Of a DNA stretch of 64,000 nucleotides, positions 1 to 11,300 are shown piece after piece; the stretch's first letter is position 1, and each line of letters starts with the position of its first letter. A program made the position numbers and the translations under genes. Under the pieces are notes generated by a model. It was not told the DNA's origin. It saw only the letters and a list, made by a program, of their open reading frames with translations, and did not search any database. Where the stretch lies: contig JAMJFZ010001137.1 of assembly GCA_026225945.1 (NCBI GenBank), positions 310,001-374,000 on the forward strand, read 5' to 3'. The DNA is from Cricetomys ansorgei (Eukaryota > Chordata > Mammalia > Rodentia > Nesomyidae).

Positions 1-149
1 TTTCAGGTGGAACATGCTGATCTCCTTCTGGAATGACAGAATAAAAACTGGACTTCCATGTTTACTAGAAACCAAGACCTATAATAAACCTATCATCTTC
101 AAGTTGCAATTGTGGGATCTTGTGATGCATCAAGAAGGTAACAACTAAC

Positions 150-235
150 ATTCCCAGGCTGTCTCATTCCATGATCTGCCTGTCCCAGTGTCTTCTTACT
201 TAGATTATATGTGTTTACATCCTCAGCTCCTGCAA
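150..235 (-). mobile_element. Antisense B1-like (7SL-derived) SINE fragment, unit 1
   Basis: The + strand reads like the reverse complement of a 7SL-derived SINE right monomer: a CCCAGGCTG-like start, then GATCTGCCTGTC, then a degenerate 'GGGATTA' site and a TGTTTACA-like stretch. The match is much clearer in diverged units, where GCTGGGATT is intact (about 43663-43671) and TGGGATTA occurs near 39834. It recurs in every unit at the same place. The match is short and old, so a family beyond B1-like cannot be named. Confidence 0.4.
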
Positions 236-348
236 CTCTGCCACAAGCCTCTTCTAACACATCTCACCTCTCGTGTTCCCTCTCTTGCCTATCCTTACTC
301 CTTACCCAGCTTCAGCTCTGCTGATTCATCCTCTACTCCTCCTTTCCC

Positions 349-401
349 TCCTCCTCCTCCTCCTCCTCCTCCTCCTCTTCTTCTTCTTCTTCTTTTCCTT
401 C

Positions 402-433
<32 letters not shown>

Positions 434-488
434 CTTCTTCTTCTTCTTCTTCTTCTTCTTCTTCTTCTTCTTCTTCTTCTTCTTCTTC
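349..488 (+). repeat. (TCC)n(TTC)n pyrimidine tract, unit 1
   Basis: 140 bp of almost pure pyrimidine: (TCC)9, a short (TTC) stretch, a TTTTCC...TAC interruption, then a long (TTC)n ending at TTCG. The other strand is (GAA)n(GGA)n. Such mirror-symmetric tracts can form intramolecular triplex DNA and are length-unstable in other genomes. The tract gives rise to spurious poly-Ser, poly-Leu, poly-Phe and (minus strand) poly-Glu reading frames. Confidence 0.98.
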
Positions 489-570
489 GTCTTCCTTACC
501 CTCGGATAAGGTATATGTTTTCATCTTTTTGAAGTAGGATCTGAGAGATTCTCCAACAAAAGCCATGCGA

Positions 571-657
571 GGGCTGGGAGTTTGGCTTACAGGTAGGGTG
601 CTTGTCCAACAAGTAATCTTGGGTTGAGTCCCCACTACTAGGGTAAAAATTAAAAGT
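571..657 (+). mobile_element. ID-like tRNA-derived SINE, sense, unit 1
   Basis: It begins GGGCTGGGAGTTTGGCTTAC and carries an A-box-like segment (583-594) and a B-box-like segment (622-632), then an A-rich tail (about 642-657). This is the order and spacing of rodent ID elements, which derive from a tRNA-Ala-like gene. In the diverged copies the B box is closer to consensus (GGTTCAGTCC). Equivalent copies start at 4538, 8496, 12466, 16433, 20402, 24367, 28331, 32297 and 36255, each 83 bp after the pyrimidine tract, and in diverged units at about 40073, 43928, 57470 and 61360. Transcriptional activity cannot be judged. Confidence 0.75.
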
Positions 658-1423
658 TCAAAAGAAAGACTTTGGATATGGAACAACAGATCTCTAGTCA
701 AGTATGCAGTCAACAAGTAGTTAGCTTTGTGAAGGCCCTGAGCCAGAACCACAAGCATGGGGCCTCAGTTGTTCCTAACGCACAGATAAATAATCCATGT
801 TTATTGTTCAAAGCTTCCCTTTTAGGGACATTATTAGTCTTCAGCAGAGAAGTGAGAAGACTAATCTCCTTCTGGGAGGACAGGACAGAAGAAGAAAGTA
901 GCCACAGGCAAATCAGAAAACCTCATGCACTCTCACACTGAAATGTCTAAGGCAAGGCCGTCTTGTTCTTTCTCCATTTCATTTTTATGTACATGGTCTG
1001 AGATCTCTGTGCCCCTCACAGGAGTGGTCTTCTCTTCCTTTGCGTCATATATGAGATTTTCATGGTTTTGACCAAGAAAACAAATTAATTAATTAACTAA
1101 TCTAGTAAAGGAAACTTAAAAGCAGAGCAAGCTAGGAATCATTTATAATGTGATATTGGGCAGGAATTTCTGTACTTTCATTCTCACCTGCATTCTGAGT
1201 TTGTATCCATAGGTGACTGTGTACTATGCATGCATCAAAGGCCACATGGTAGTTTCTGCTGAGACAAGACAAACCCTGAAGCAGACCAGCAATTTTATCT
1301 AAAACACAGTTGTGGGCTCTGGTGACCCATTCAGTGCCTGACTTTGAGGAGACATTAAACCCCACAGCTGAAGAAAGATACAACTTTCATATTAGGGTAT
1401 TGGAGGATTTATTATCCAAATGT

Positions 1424-1443
1424 TAGATTTCTTTAGAAATCTA
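1424..1443. other. Perfect 8-bp inverted repeat with 4-nt loop, unit 1
   Basis: TAGATTTC and GAAATCTA flank TTTA. It recurs in each array unit. In the diverged copies the right arm is altered (for example near 40930), so the hairpin is specific to the array version. It may have no function. Confidence 0.6.
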
Positions 1444-1510
1444 GGTAGAGAAGCATGAGCTTCTGACATTCCCCACTCTTCTGGTGGAGTCTTCTCTGTC
1501 TCACAGAACT

Positions 1511-1583
1511 GGGAACACAAAACTTTGCACATACCAGGCAAGACAGAGTCATACCACTAAGCTCCATCCTCATCCCCCTTTCT
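1511..1583 (-). mobile_element. Antisense ID-like SINE, unit 1
   Basis: The + strand reads as the complement of an ID element: AAAACTTTGCACATACCAGG, then GGCAAG, then a TACCACTAAGCTCCATCC stretch matching the usual antisense 'TACCACTGAGCTACATCC', ending in CCCC and a pyrimidine run. It recurs in every array unit and in diverged units near 37200, 41020, 45210, 49105, 58753 and 62290. Confidence 0.65.
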
Positions 1584-1629
1584 CTTCCTCTTTGAAGATT
1601 CCTTGATGTTTGTCATCACACATCCTGAA

Positions 1630-1644
1630 TGTGTGTGTGTGTGT
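1630..1644 (+). repeat. (TG)n short microsatellite, unit 1
   Basis: About seven TG dinucleotides, just upstream of the antisense B4-like element. A TG or CA run at this position is typical of the 3' tail of B4-type SINEs seen in reverse. It is constant among array units and shorter in the diverged unit near 41140. Confidence 0.8.
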
Positions 1645-1930
1645 ATCAATGTATTCATCCATCAGGAGGTCAGGGGTCAACCTCAGCTGTCAATCATTTG
1701 GAGGTGCCATTGATCTTGGTTTTCATACAGTCTCTTCTTAGCCCTGGAACTTACTGCATGTTCTAGGCTGGTTGATCTCGGAGTCCCAGAAATTCCGCTT
1801 TCTCAACAGTTCCATAGCACAGGTTCATTCTACCACATTTGGGTTTGCACTTCAACATGGGTGTGACTTGGCATAACCTGGTGTGTGCGAAGGACTTGCT
1901 ACAGATCCTATGTGGACATTGGAACTATAT
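1645..1930 (-). mobile_element. Antisense B4-like SINE (ID+B1 fusion), unit 1
   Basis: In order on the + strand: a GGAGGTCAGGGGTCAACCTC-type segment (1665-1684), a TCTCTTCTTAGCCCTGGAAC-like B1 antisense start, the GGCTGG...GATCTCGGAGTCCCAG region, a TTCTACCACATTTGGGTTT stretch and a remnant of an antisense ID part (about 1860-1925). This matches the layout of B4/RSINE1-type elements in reverse. Equivalents lie in every unit; the one in unit 10 contains the array boundary. It is old and well diverged from any consensus I recall. Confidence 0.55.
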
Positions 1931-3325
1931 TTCAAATATTCTCCTCTTTTTCTCCATTTTCTGTAGTGGCCCAGATACAGATAAACATGCAGGCATTTGG
2001 TCCAAAATGTTGTATCTGAGGCCCAGCTCTTCTAGTCTTCACAAATAAAGAGCAGAAGGCTCTAAAGGCTGATCTAACACCCTGTGTGCAATGAAATAAC
2101 AGGATCCACGGTTCAGCTCCATGAGTGGAAGCCATTTCAGGAAATTTTACCATTGTGTCATCCAAGAGGGAAACATTCCCCTGAGCCTGTGAGGCATGAT
2201 GGGACAATAGAAATTCATATTGATCCCCGCATTCACACTTTTAGGACCTTCTGTCTCCTTTTTTGGACTTTCTCATTTCTCTTTTGTTCCCTGTCTGTTT
2301 GAAAGTTGAGTGTCCAGATTTACTAGGGGGTAGAGGTACAATTTATTCAAATTTGTGACTCAGATCTGAACAAAGGCACATAAAATTACACAGTGAAAAC
2401 TCATCAATATGAAACTAAAGTCGTCTACTTGATGATAACCTGCCTTTAATCATTACGTTAGAGCGTCCCATGTCTTTCATGTACTTAACCTTCAACTGGG
2501 ATCCATAGGCAGAATTTTAGAAGGAAGGTAAAGAACTTTTCTTTGCCCTTCATCATTAGCCTACAAGATTCAGAATGCAGAAGCAAATGAAACCTTTTAG
2601 AAGTAGTGCACTTAAGAAGTGTGCATTCAATGATTTACACTCAGCGCTTCTCACTCATCCTTCAGTTGTTCTCACTCACCTGAGAGTTTTTTTTATGTTG
2701 CCTATATACTGTGTTTGCACATCCTCAGAGGACCATTAATGGGTGGCCCCTTGTCTGGACCCCATATCATTCTCGAGTGACATTATATTTGGAGAAATGA
2801 GCTGCACAAGAGAAAATGCATAGAATACAGAGAAGATAAAAGAGTGTGGAATCTGAGTTTCATTCAGAAGCTGAGTTTGCGTGGAATAAGATTAATAAGA
2901 GGCTCAACATATACAGAAAATTTCGATGAGAGTCAGAACAGAGACAGCAAAAAGCATCTTGCATTGAGACAAAGACAGCATGAAGGGCATGTTAGAATAT
3001 CAAACAAGGGGAACACATGGCATCTCAAGAGCTTGGAAGTGAGAGCATACACCAGTCTTGGATCTCATAGCCATATTCCCTAACAGTGAGTGAGGTGGGT
3101 AATGAGGATATGAAGCTGCAGATTCGCCAAGGCCGTGCTCCTATAGAGAACTGCCAGCTCTTCCAAGCACATTACAGAATTTCAGAAGCTGCTTTGTCCA
3201 TTCTCCATACATTACAACATCGAGAAAAACATCAGTTGATCATTCCAGCCATTGCCAGAATTAGGCTAATGATTATGATGTAGTCAGAGACACAGGACAA
3301 TCACATATCCAGAGTGCTTTGCAGG
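1931..3325. other. Unrecognised unit sequence, no gene supported
   Basis: This moderately AT-rich stretch holds short open frames of 63-91 codons. They recur only because the units are identical, and they break or change freely in diverged copies. AATAAA occurs near 2044 but with no transcript evidence. The segment is present in all diverged units, so it belongs to the founding unit. I could not assign it to a transposon family. Confidence 0.7.
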
Positions 3326-3403
3326 CAGTTGTGTATATTTAAGTTCACAGCAAAGCTGGGAGATCTCTGATGTCCATTTCATATGATATCTGATGACATA
3401 CAT
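3326..3403. other. Unusually conserved 78-bp block, unit 1
   Basis: It runs from CAGTTGTGTATATTTAAG to TGATGACATACAT. All 78 bases are identical at 38991-39068 in the diverged copy after unit 10. One substitution and one deletion separate it from 60250-60326, and the first 48 or so bases are unchanged near 42826. DNA on either side differs by roughly 11-15 positions per 78 bp in the same comparisons. It contains three palindromes: GAGATCTC, CATATG and GATATC. Function unknown. Confidence 0.75.
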
Positions 3404-3966
3404 TGTCTCTGTGTAGGTGACCTATAATGATCTGCCATGTTAATTAGTCAAAATAGTTTTACTTGAGATTCAATGGCTATTACGTTAGGTTCATCTGTGG
3501 TGGGTGATGAACCGTTATCTGTGGAACTCAGAAAAGCTCAGATAATTTAATACTGTGAGGGGACATTCCACCACTTCACAATCATGAAGTTTTATTCAAT
3601 GATCTGAATTGAATCTTGAGCACAATGGGGTATTTTTCATTTGAGCTTCACTTATCAGTTGCATTTCATGGATGGAATGTGGGCATCAAGATTGGAAGGG
3701 CTTGAGAAGCTTCACTTGCATAAAGATGCAAGCCATTTTTCCTCTTTCCTCTGGAGTTTGATTATTTTTGTTCTAGAAAATAGAATCTTGCTACATACTT
3801 CAGTATATGGTTTGAATGAAAAGTTATTTTGAGACTCAGGGATTTGACTTTTGTCCTCCAGCTGGTGACATTGCTTTTACAGCACAGAGTCAGTCTTTGT
3901 AGCAACTCTGAGTGGCAGAGGGTGATAGCTTCTTGGAGTTCTACCCAAGACTTCGGTCTCCTTATC
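3404..3966. other. Unrecognised unit sequence up to the next unit start
   Basis: No gene, RNA or clear transposon is seen. A stretch near 3755-3860 faintly resembles an antisense 7SL-type SINE, but too weakly to call. It is followed directly by the next unit. Confidence 0.6.
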
Positions 3967-4368
3967 TTTCAGGTGGAACATGCTGATCTCCTTCTGGAAT
4001 GACAGAATAAAAACTGGACTTCCATGTTTACTAGAAACCAAGACCTATAATAAACCTATCATCTTCAAGTTGCAATTGTGGGATCTTGTGATGCATCAAG
4101 AAGGTAACAACTAACATTCCCAGGCTGTCTCATTCCATGATCTGCCTGTCCCAGTGTCTTCTTACTTAGATTATATGTGTTTACATCCTCAGCTCCTGCA
4201 ACTCTGCCACAAGCCTCTTCTAACACATCTCACCTCTCGTGTTCCCTCTCTTGCCTATCCTTACTCCTTACCCAGCTTCAGCTCTGCTGATTCATCCTCT
4301 ACTCCTCCTTTCCCTCCTCCTCCTCCTCCTCCTCCTCCTCCTCCTTCTTCTTCTTCTTCTTTTCCTTC

Positions 4369-4400
<32 letters not shown>

Positions 4401-7400
4401 CTTCTTCTTCTTCTTCTTCTTCTTCTTCTTCTTCTTCTTCTTCTTCTTCTTCTTCGTCTTCCTTACCCTCGGATAAGGTATATGTTTTCATCTTTTTGAA
4501 GTAGGATCTGAGAGATTCTCCAACAAAAGCCATGCGAGGGCTGGGAGTTTGGCTTACAGGTAGGGTGCTTGTCCAACAAGTAATCTTGGGTTGAGTCCCC
4601 ACTACTAGGGTAAAAATTAAAAGTTCAAAAGAAAGACTTTGGATATGGAACAACAGATCTCTAGTCAAGTATGCAGTCAACAAGTAGTTAGCTTTGTGAA
4701 GGCCCTGAGCCAGAACCACAAGCATGGGGCCTCAGTTGTTCCTAACGCACAGATAAATAATCCATGTTTATTGTTCAAAGCTTCCCTTTTAGGGACATTA
4801 TTAGTCTTCAGCAGAGAAGTGAGAAGACTAATCTCCTTCTGGGAGGACAGGACAGAAGAAGAAAGTAGCCACAGGCAAATCAGAAAACCTCATGCACTCT
4901 CACACTGAAATGTCTAAGGCAAGGCCGTCTTGTTCTTTCTCCATTTCATTTTTATGTACATGGTCTGAGATCTCTGTGCCCCTCACAGGAGTGGTCTTCT
5001 CTTCCTTTGCGTCATATATGAGATTTTCATGGTTTTGACCAAGAAAACAAATTAATTAATTAACTAATCTAGTAAAGGAAACTTAAAAGCAGAGCAAGCT
5101 AGGAATCATTTATAATGTGATATTGGGCAGGAATTTCTGTACTTTCATTCTCACCTGCATTCTGAGTTTGTATCCATAGGTGACTGTGTACTATGCATGC
5201 ATCAAAGGCCACATGGTAGTTTCTGCTGAGACAAGACAAACCCTGAAGCAGACCAGCAATTTTATCTAAAACACAGTTGTGGGCTCTGGTGACCCATTCA
5301 GTGCCTGACTTTGAGGAGACATTAAACCCCACAGCTGAAGAAAGATACAACTTTCATATTAGGGTATTGGAGGATTTATTATCCAAATGTTAGATTTCTT
5401 TAGAAATCTAGGTAGAGAAGCATGAGCTTCTGACATTCCCCACTCTTCTGGTGGAGTCTTCTCTGTCTCACAGAACTGGGAACACAAAACTTTGCACATA
5501 CCAGGCAAGACAGAGTCATACCACTAAGCTCCATCCTCATCCCCCTTTCTCTTCCTCTTTGAAGATTCCTTGATGTTTGTCATCACACATCCTGAATGTG
5601 TGTGTGTGTGTATCAATGTATTCATCCATCAGGAGGTCAGGGGTCAACCTCAGCTGTCAATCATTTGGAGGTGCCATTGATCTTGGTTTTCATACAGTCT
5701 CTTCTTAGCCCTGGAACTTACTGCATGTTCTAGGCTGGTTGATCTCGGAGTCCCAGAAATTCCGCTTTCTCAACAGTTCCATAGCACAGGTTCATTCTAC
5801 CACATTTGGGTTTGCACTTCAACATGGGTGTGACTTGGCATAACCTGGTGTGTGCGAAGGACTTGCTACAGATCCTATGTGGACATTGGAACTATATTTC
5901 AAATATTCTCCTCTTTTTCTCCATTTTCTGTAGTGGCCCAGATACAGATAAACATGCAGGCATTTGGTCCAAAATGTTGTATCTGAGGCCCAGCTCTTCT
6001 AGTCTTCACAAATAAAGAGCAGAAGGCTCTAAAGGCTGATCTAACACCCTGTGTGCAATGAAATAACAGGATCCACGGTTCAGCTCCATGAGTGGAAGCC
6101 ATTTCAGGAAATTTTACCATTGTGTCATCCAAGAGGGAAACATTCCCCTGAGCCTGTGAGGCATGATGGGACAATAGAAATTCATATTGATCCCCGCATT
6201 CACACTTTTAGGACCTTCTGTCTCCTTTTTTGGACTTTCTCATTTCTCTTTTGTTCCCTGTCTGTTTGAAAGTTGAGTGTCCAGATTTACTAGGGGGTAG
6301 AGGTACAATTTATTCAAATTTGTGACTCAGATCTGAACAAAGGCACATAAAATTACACAGTGAAAACTCATCAATATGAAACTAAAGTCGTCTACTTGAT
6401 GATAACCTGCCTTTAATCATTACGTTAGAGCGTCCCATGTCTTTCATGTACTTAACCTTCAACTGGGATCCATAGGCAGAATTTTAGAAGGAAGGTAAAG
6501 AACTTTTCTTTGCCCTTCATCATTAGCCTACAAGATTCAGAATGCAGAAGCAAATGAAACCTTTTAGAAGTAGTGCACTTAAGAAGTGTGCATTCAATGA
6601 TTTACACTCAGCGCTTCTCACTCATCCTTCAGTTGTTCTCACTCACCTGAGAGTTTTTTTTATGTTGCCTATATACTGTGTTTGCACATCCTCAGAGGAC
6701 CATTAATGGGTGGCCCCTTGTCTGGACCCCATATCATTCTCGAGTGACATTATATTTGGAGAAATGAGCTGCACAAGAGAAAATGCATAGAATACAGAGA
6801 AGATAAAAGAGTGTGGAATCTGAGTTTCATTCAGAAGCTGAGTTTGCGTGGAATAAGATTAATAAGAGGCTCAACATATACAGAAAATTTCGATGAGAGT
6901 CAGAACAGAGACAGCAAAAAGCATCTTGCATTGAGACAAAGACAGCATGAAGGGCATGTTAGAATATCAAACAAGGGGAACACATGGCATCTCAAGAGCT
7001 TGGAAGTGAGAGCATACACCAGTCTTGGATCTCATAGCCATATTCCCTAACAGTGAGTGAGGTGGGTAATGAGGATATGAAGCTGCAGATTCGCCAAGGC
7101 CGTGCTCCTATAGAGAACTGCCAGCTCTTCCAAGCACATTACAGAATTTCAGAAGCTGCTTTGTCCATTCTCCATACATTACAACATCGAGAAAAACATC
7201 AGTTGATCATTCCAGCCATTGCCAGAATTAGGCTAATGATTATGATGTAGTCAGAGACACAGGACAATCACATATCCAGAGTGCTTTGCAGGCAGTTGTG
7301 TATATTTAAGTTCACAGCAAAGCTGGGAGATCTCTGATGTCCATTTCATATGATATCTGATGACATACATTGTCTCTGTGTAGGTGACCTATAATGATCT

Positions 7401-7933
7401 GCCATGTTAATTAGTCAAAATAGTTTTACTTGAGATTCAATGGCTATTACGTTAGGTTCATCTGTGGTGGGTGATGAACCGTTATCTGTGGAACTCAGAA
7501 AAGCTCAGATAATTTAATACTGTGAGGGGACATTCCACCACTTCACAATCATGAAGTTTTATTCAATGATCTGAATTGAATCTTGAGCACAATGGGGTAT
7601 TTTTCATTTGAGCTTCACTTATCAGTTGCATTTCATGGATGGAATGTGGGCATCAAGATTGGAAGGGCTTGAGAAGCTTCACTTGCATAAAGATGCAAGC
7701 CATTTTTCCTCTTTCCTCTGGAGTTTGATTATTTTTGTTCTAGAAAATAGAATCTTGCTACATACTTCAGTATATGGTTTGAATGAAAAGTTATTTTGAG
7801 ACTCAGGGATTTGACTTTTGTCCTCCAGCTGGTGACATTGCTTTTACAGCACAGAGTCAGTCTTTGTAGCAACTCTGAGTGGCAGAGGGTGATAGCTTCT
7901 TGGAGTTCTACCCAAGACTTCGGTCTCCTTATC
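3967..7933 (+). repeat. Macrosatellite unit 2
   Basis: Length 3967. It matches unit 1 throughout by inspection, apart from the pyrimidine tract (4315-4455, 141 bp). ID-like SINE at 4538-4624. It carries T at 6164, the variant site equivalent to 2197. Confidence 0.97.
4315..4455 (+). repeat. (TCC)n(TTC)n tract, unit 2
   Basis: 141 bp. Same design as in unit 1, with a direct TCC to TTC transition. Confidence 0.97.
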
Positions 7934-8332
7934 TTTCAGGTGGAACATGCTGATCTCCTTCTGGAATGACAGAATAAAAACTGGACTTCCATGTTTACTA
8001 GAAACCAAGACCTATAATAAACCTATCATCTTCAAGTTGCAATTGTGGGATCTTGTGATGCATCAAGAAGGTAACAACTAACATTCCCAGGCTGTCTCAT
8101 TCCATGATCTGCCTGTCCCAGTGTCTTCTTACTTAGATTATATGTGTTTACATCCTCAGCTCCTGCAACTCTGCCACAAGCCTCTTCTAACACATCTCAC
8201 CTCTCGTGTTCCCTCTCTTGCCTATCCTTACTCCTTACCCAGCTTCAGCTCTGCTGATTCATCCTCTACTCCTCCTTTCCCTCCTCCTCCTCCTCCTCCT
8301 CCTCCTCCTTCTTCTTCTTCTTCTTTTCCTTC

Positions 8333-8364
<32 letters not shown>

Positions 8365-11300
8365 CTTCTTCTTCTTCTTCTTCTTCTTCTTCTTCTTCTT
8401 CTTCTTCTTCTTCGTCTTCCTTACCCTCGGATAAGGTATATGTTTTCATCTTTTTGAAGTAGGATCTGAGAGATTCTCCAACAAAAGCCATGCGAGGGCT
8501 GGGAGTTTGGCTTACAGGTAGGGTGCTTGTCCAACAAGTAATCTTGGGTTGAGTCCCCACTACTAGGGTAAAAATTAAAAGTTCAAAAGAAAGACTTTGG
8601 ATATGGAACAACAGATCTCTAGTCAAGTATGCAGTCAACAAGTAGTTAGCTTTGTGAAGGCCCTGAGCCAGAACCACAAGCATGGGGCCTCAGTTGTTCC
8701 TAACGCACAGATAAATAATCCATGTTTATTGTTCAAAGCTTCCCTTTTAGGGACATTATTAGTCTTCAGCAGAGAAGTGAGAAGACTAATCTCCTTCTGG
8801 GAGGACAGGACAGAAGAAGAAAGTAGCCACAGGCAAATCAGAAAACCTCATGCACTCTCACACTGAAATGTCTAAGGCAAGGCCGTCTTGTTCTTTCTCC
8901 ATTTCATTTTTATGTACATGGTCTGAGATCTCTGTGCCCCTCACAGGAGTGGTCTTCTCTTCCTTTGCGTCATATATGAGATTTTCATGGTTTTGACCAA
9001 GAAAACAAATTAATTAATTAACTAATCTAGTAAAGGAAACTTAAAAGCAGAGCAAGCTAGGAATCATTTATAATGTGATATTGGGCAGGAATTTCTGTAC
9101 TTTCATTCTCACCTGCATTCTGAGTTTGTATCCATAGGTGACTGTGTACTATGCATGCATCAAAGGCCACATGGTAGTTTCTGCTGAGACAAGACAAACC
9201 CTGAAGCAGACCAGCAATTTTATCTAAAACACAGTTGTGGGCTCTGGTGACCCATTCAGTGCCTGACTTTGAGGAGACATTAAACCCCACAGCTGAAGAA
9301 AGATACAACTTTCATATTAGGGTATTGGAGGATTTATTATCCAAATGTTAGATTTCTTTAGAAATCTAGGTAGAGAAGCATGAGCTTCTGACATTCCCCA
9401 CTCTTCTGGTGGAGTCTTCTCTGTCTCACAGAACTGGGAACACAAAACTTTGCACATACCAGGCAAGACAGAGTCATACCACTAAGCTCCATCCTCATCC
9501 CCCTTTCTCTTCCTCTTTGAAGATTCCTTGATGTTTGTCATCACACATCCTGAATGTGTGTGTGTGTGTATCAATGTATTCATCCATCAGGAGGTCAGGG
9601 GTCAACCTCAGCTGTCAATCATTTGGAGGTGCCATTGATCTTGGTTTTCATACAGTCTCTTCTTAGCCCTGGAACTTACTGCATGTTCTAGGCTGGTTGA
9701 TCTCGGAGTCCCAGAAATTCCGCTTTCTCAACAGTTCCATAGCACAGGTTCATTCTACCACATTTGGGTTTGCACTTCAACATGGGTGTGACTTGGCATA
9801 ACCTGGTGTGTGCGAAGGACTTGCTACAGATCCTATGTGGACATTGGAACTATATTTCAAATATTCTCCTCTTTTTCTCCATTTTCTGTAGTGGCCCAGA
9901 TACAGATAAACATGCAGGCATTTGGTCCAAAATGTTGTATCTGAGGCCCAGCTCTTCTAGTCTTCACAAATAAAGAGCAGAAGGCTCTAAAGGCTGATCT
10001 AACACCCTGTGTGCAATGAAATAACAGGATCCACGGTTCAGCTCCATGAGTGGAAGCCATTTCAGGAAATTTTACCATTGTGTCATCCAAGAGGGAAACA
10101 TTCCCCTGAGCCTGTGAGGCATGATGGGACAATAGAAATTCATATTGATCCCCGCATTCACACTTTTAGGACCTTCTGTCTCCTTTTTTGGACTTTCTCA
10201 TTTCTCTTTTGTTCCCTGTCTGTTTGAAAGTTGAGTGTCCAGATTTACTAGGGGGTAGAGGTACAATTTATTCAAATTTGTGACTCAGATCTGAACAAAG
10301 GCACATAAAATTACACAGTGAAAACTCATCAATATGAAACTAAAGTCGTCTACTTGATGATAACCTGCCTTTAATCATTACGTTAGAGCGTCCCATGTCT
10401 TTCATGTACTTAACCTTCAACTGGGATCCATAGGCAGAATTTTAGAAGGAAGGTAAAGAACTTTTCTTTGCCCTTCATCATTAGCCTACAAGATTCAGAA
10501 TGCAGAAGCAAATGAAACCTTTTAGAAGTAGTGCACTTAAGAAGTGTGCATTCAATGATTTACACTCAGCGCTTCTCACTCATCCTTCAGTTGTTCTCAC
10601 TCACCTGAGAGTTTTTTTTATGTTGCCTATATACTGTGTTTGCACATCCTCAGAGGACCATTAATGGGTGGCCCCTTGTCTGGACCCCATATCATTCTCG
10701 AGTGACATTATATTTGGAGAAATGAGCTGCACAAGAGAAAATGCATAGAATACAGAGAAGATAAAAGAGTGTGGAATCTGAGTTTCATTCAGAAGCTGAG
10801 TTTGCGTGGAATAAGATTAATAAGAGGCTCAACATATACAGAAAATTTCGATGAGAGTCAGAACAGAGACAGCAAAAAGCATCTTGCATTGAGACAAAGA
10901 CAGCATGAAGGGCATGTTAGAATATCAAACAAGGGGAACACATGGCATCTCAAGAGCTTGGAAGTGAGAGCATACACCAGTCTTGGATCTCATAGCCATA
11001 TTCCCTAACAGTGAGTGAGGTGGGTAATGAGGATATGAAGCTGCAGATTCGCCAAGGCCGTGCTCCTATAGAGAACTGCCAGCTCTTCCAAGCACATTAC
11101 AGAATTTCAGAAGCTGCTTTGTCCATTCTCCATACATTACAACATCGAGAAAAACATCAGTTGATCATTCCAGCCATTGCCAGAATTAGGCTAATGATTA
11201 TGATGTAGTCAGAGACACAGGACAATCACATATCCAGAGTGCTTTGCAGGCAGTTGTGTATATTTAAGTTCACAGCAAAGCTGGGAGATCTCTGATGTCC

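Larger units (their letters stand above)
1..3966 (+). repeat. Macrosatellite unit 1 (reference unit)
   Basis: Used here as the reference. Order within the unit: antisense B1-like piece (about 150-235), pyrimidine tract (349-488), sense ID-like SINE (571-657), spacer, short hairpin (1424-1443), antisense ID-like SINE (1511-1583), (TG)n (1630-1644), antisense B4-like SINE (about 1645-1930), then about 2 kb of unrecognised sequence with a conserved 78-bp block (3326-3403). At position 2197 it carries T, as do units 2, 3, 9 and the diverged copy after unit 10. Its tract has (TCC)9 followed by a CTCTTC transition, shared only with unit 9. Confidence 0.97.

Noticed and set aside
188..532. Plus-strand Pro/Ser-rich, Leu-rich and Phe-rich frames over the TCC/TTC tract
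   Set aside because: Pure translations of a trinucleotide repeat in several frames, without homology or codon constraint.
571..657. Possible tRNA gene
   Set aside because: The A and B boxes belong to an ID-type SINE: the tRNA fold is degenerate and an A-rich tail follows.
333..758. Minus-strand frame of about 141-155 codons with a long poly-Glu end, present in each unit
   Set aside because: The N-terminal part reads through an antisense ID-like SINE and the rest is the GAA microsatellite. Its length and end change with tract length, and it is absent from diverged copies.
1839..2048. 69-codon frame recurring in every unit and in units 11 and 14
   Set aside because: It opens at a TTG rather than ATG, lies in SINE-derived and unit DNA, and its upstream part is not maintained in the older copies. 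Shared residues follow from shared DNA.
1960..2050. B2/B3-like SINE tail with AATAAA
   Set aside because: A CATGCAGGCATTT segment and AATAAA are reminiscent, but the rest does not fit.
3755..3860. Antisense 7SL-type SINE before each unit start
   Set aside because: AATAGAATCTTGCTACATA and a CTTTTGTCCTCCAG stretch are suggestive only; no continuous match.
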